DNA of 32,053 nucleotides from Acidobacteriota bacterium (GTDB lineage: Bacteria; Acidobacteriota; Terriglobia; Bryobacterales; Bryobacteraceae): contig VFZP01000018.1 in assembly GCA_016871115.1 (NCBI GenBank), forward strand, positions 1-32,053. Reading direction: 5' to 3'. The translations under genes were made by a program, and so were the position numbers. Below are positions 31,213 through 32,053 of the stretch, piece by piece. A model generated the notes under the pieces. It was given only the letters and a program-made list of their open reading frames with translations. It had not been told where the DNA came from and ran no database searches. Within the stretch, counting starts at the first letter, position 1. Each line of letters starts with the position of its first letter.

Positions 31213-32053
31213 TTACTTTCCTTCCAGATCGGCGAGAGCCTTGCGCGCCACGGCGCTCGCAGGGTTTTGTTTCAGCAGCCGGCGCATGGTGTCGGCGGCC
31301 TTCGCGCGGTCGCCATTTTGCACCCAGAGGCGGCCGAGATTGAGATACAGGCCTTCGTCGGCGGGCGCTTGCGCGATGCCTTGTTCGAGTGCGGCCACGG
31401 CCTCGTCTTTGCGTTCACCGCGCAACAGCAAAACGGCGAGATTGTTCCCGGCGGAGGCCAGCGCGGGGTCAAGCGTGACGGCTTCGCGCAGCAGTGTTTC
31501 GGCTTCACGCGAATCGCCTTGCTTGGCGAGCGTGAGCCCGAGTCCGTTGGCGGCATCGGCCGAACGCGGATGCGCGGCGCGGGCGAGGCGGTAGTAGGCG
31601 GCGGCTTGATCGAGGCGGTCTAGCTGCGCGGCGGTTTGTGCGGCGTTGAGGAGCGCGTAAAGGAGATCGGGTCGGCCTGCGAGGGCTTGCTCGAATTGTT
31701 CGAGCGCTTCCTCGGGCTTCTTTGCAGCGAGCGCGAGGCCGCCGCGTTCGTTCCAGGCTTCGGCCAGCGCCGGCTGCAAACGCAGCGCTTCATCGAGGAG
31801 CCGCGCGGCTTGCGGCAAGCGGCCGGCTTCGCGGTGGACCTGCGCAGCCAGCACCATGGTGAGCGTGTTGGCGGGATCGTCGACGAGGACGCGTTCCAGG
31901 TAGGGCAGCGCGTAGTCTCCATAGCCGGACCACAACAACGCGGCGCCGAGTTTGAAGTAGTCGCGGCGCGGCTGCGAGAGCGCGCGGCCGGGGTAGGAAA
32001 GCGCCTGGCGCCGCGCGATCTGCTTGAGGTCCGCGGCGAGGTGGCGGGCGTGG
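31213..32053 (-). CDS. TPR-repeat protein, partial (runs off the window)
   Basis: The frame is open from the right edge to TAA 31213-31215. It reads ARHLAADLKQIARRQALSYP, then FKLGAALLWSGYGDYALPYL, and a row of tetratricopeptide repeats: LTMVLAAQVHREAGRLPQAA, AWNERGGLALAAKKPEEALE, AADAANGLGL-type and NNLAVLLLRGERKDEAVAAL blocks, ending MRRLLKQNPASAVARKALAD plus LEGK. The start lies outside the window. TPR solenoids are protein-interaction scaffolds. It is 39 bp upstream of the molybdoenzyme on the same strand and probably co-transcribed with it. Confidence 0.85.
   Translation of the reverse strand, partial: HARHLAADLKQIARRQALSYPGRALSQPRRDYFKLGAALLWSGYGDYALPYLERVLVDDPANTLTMVLAAQVHREAGRLPQAARLLDEALRLQPALAEAWNERGGLALAAKKPEEALEQFEQALAGRPDLLYALLNAAQTAAQLDRLDQAAAYYRLARAAHPRSADAANGLGLTLAKQGDSREAETLLREAVTLDPALASAGNNLAVLLLRGERKDEAVAALEQGIAQAPADEGLYLNLGRLWVQNGDRAKAADTMRRLLKQNPASAVARKALADLEGK

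Overview
The window looks like a piece of a GC-rich Acidobacteriota chromosome, most likely of the Bryobacterales/Solibacter type. This is inferred from gene content: two pairs of PSD1-type (PSCyt1-DUF1549-DUF1553) and DUF1501 proteins, a DUF1080 protein, a TPR plus FG-GAP/ASPIC-UnbV pair, a PEP-CTERM protein, many Tat-type leader peptides on enzymes, and dispersed hairpin repeats. No rRNA, tRNA or CRISPR was seen.

Layout. 1-300: end of an ISL3-like transposase that cuts off an MBL-fold hydrolase gene. 342-2283: DUF1080 protein and an unrecognised protein. 2509-6562 (minus): first PSD1/DUF1501 pair. 6616-9004 (plus): tightly overlapping run of a LecA-like-domain protein, hpt and an esterase. 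9068-12391: a decayed TPR gene followed by an FG-GAP/ASPIC gene whose 3' half is inverted. 12411-15047: an N-acyl-D-amino-acid deacylase-like amidohydrolase and a convergent SelA-like PLP protein. 15067-17377 (minus): ABC transporter whose permease has an in-frame stop. 17393-22385 (minus): second DUF1501/PSD1 pair, with repeat blocks in the intergenic spaces on both sides of the PSD1 gene. 22884-25212: a conserved hypothetical gene and an FAD oxidoreductase. 25492-28625: a zone of gene wreckage (PEP-CTERM protein, sulfatase, IS1380 remnant, duplicated oxidoreductase tail, radical SAM remnant) around one intact ThuA-like gene. 28764-32053: arfB, a FAH-family protein, a glycosyltransferase remnant, a molybdopterin oxidoreductase and a TPR protein running off the end.

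The intact genes suggest export-based scavenging of complex carbon: surface or periplasmic c-type cytochrome-like PSD1 proteins with DUF1501 partners, DUF1080, ThuA-like and amidohydrolase proteins. About ten genes are broken by stops, frameshifts, deletions, an inversion or IS elements, so the region appears to be in active decay.

The most interesting unexplained structure is a 117-bp element present twice (18975-19091 and 22722-22838), in direct orientation on both sides of the second PSD1 gene. It has nested perfect stems, a closing stem that differs between copies by compensatory changes, and a possible pseudoknot. It is embedded among smaller hairpin modules whose loops are constant and whose arms vary.
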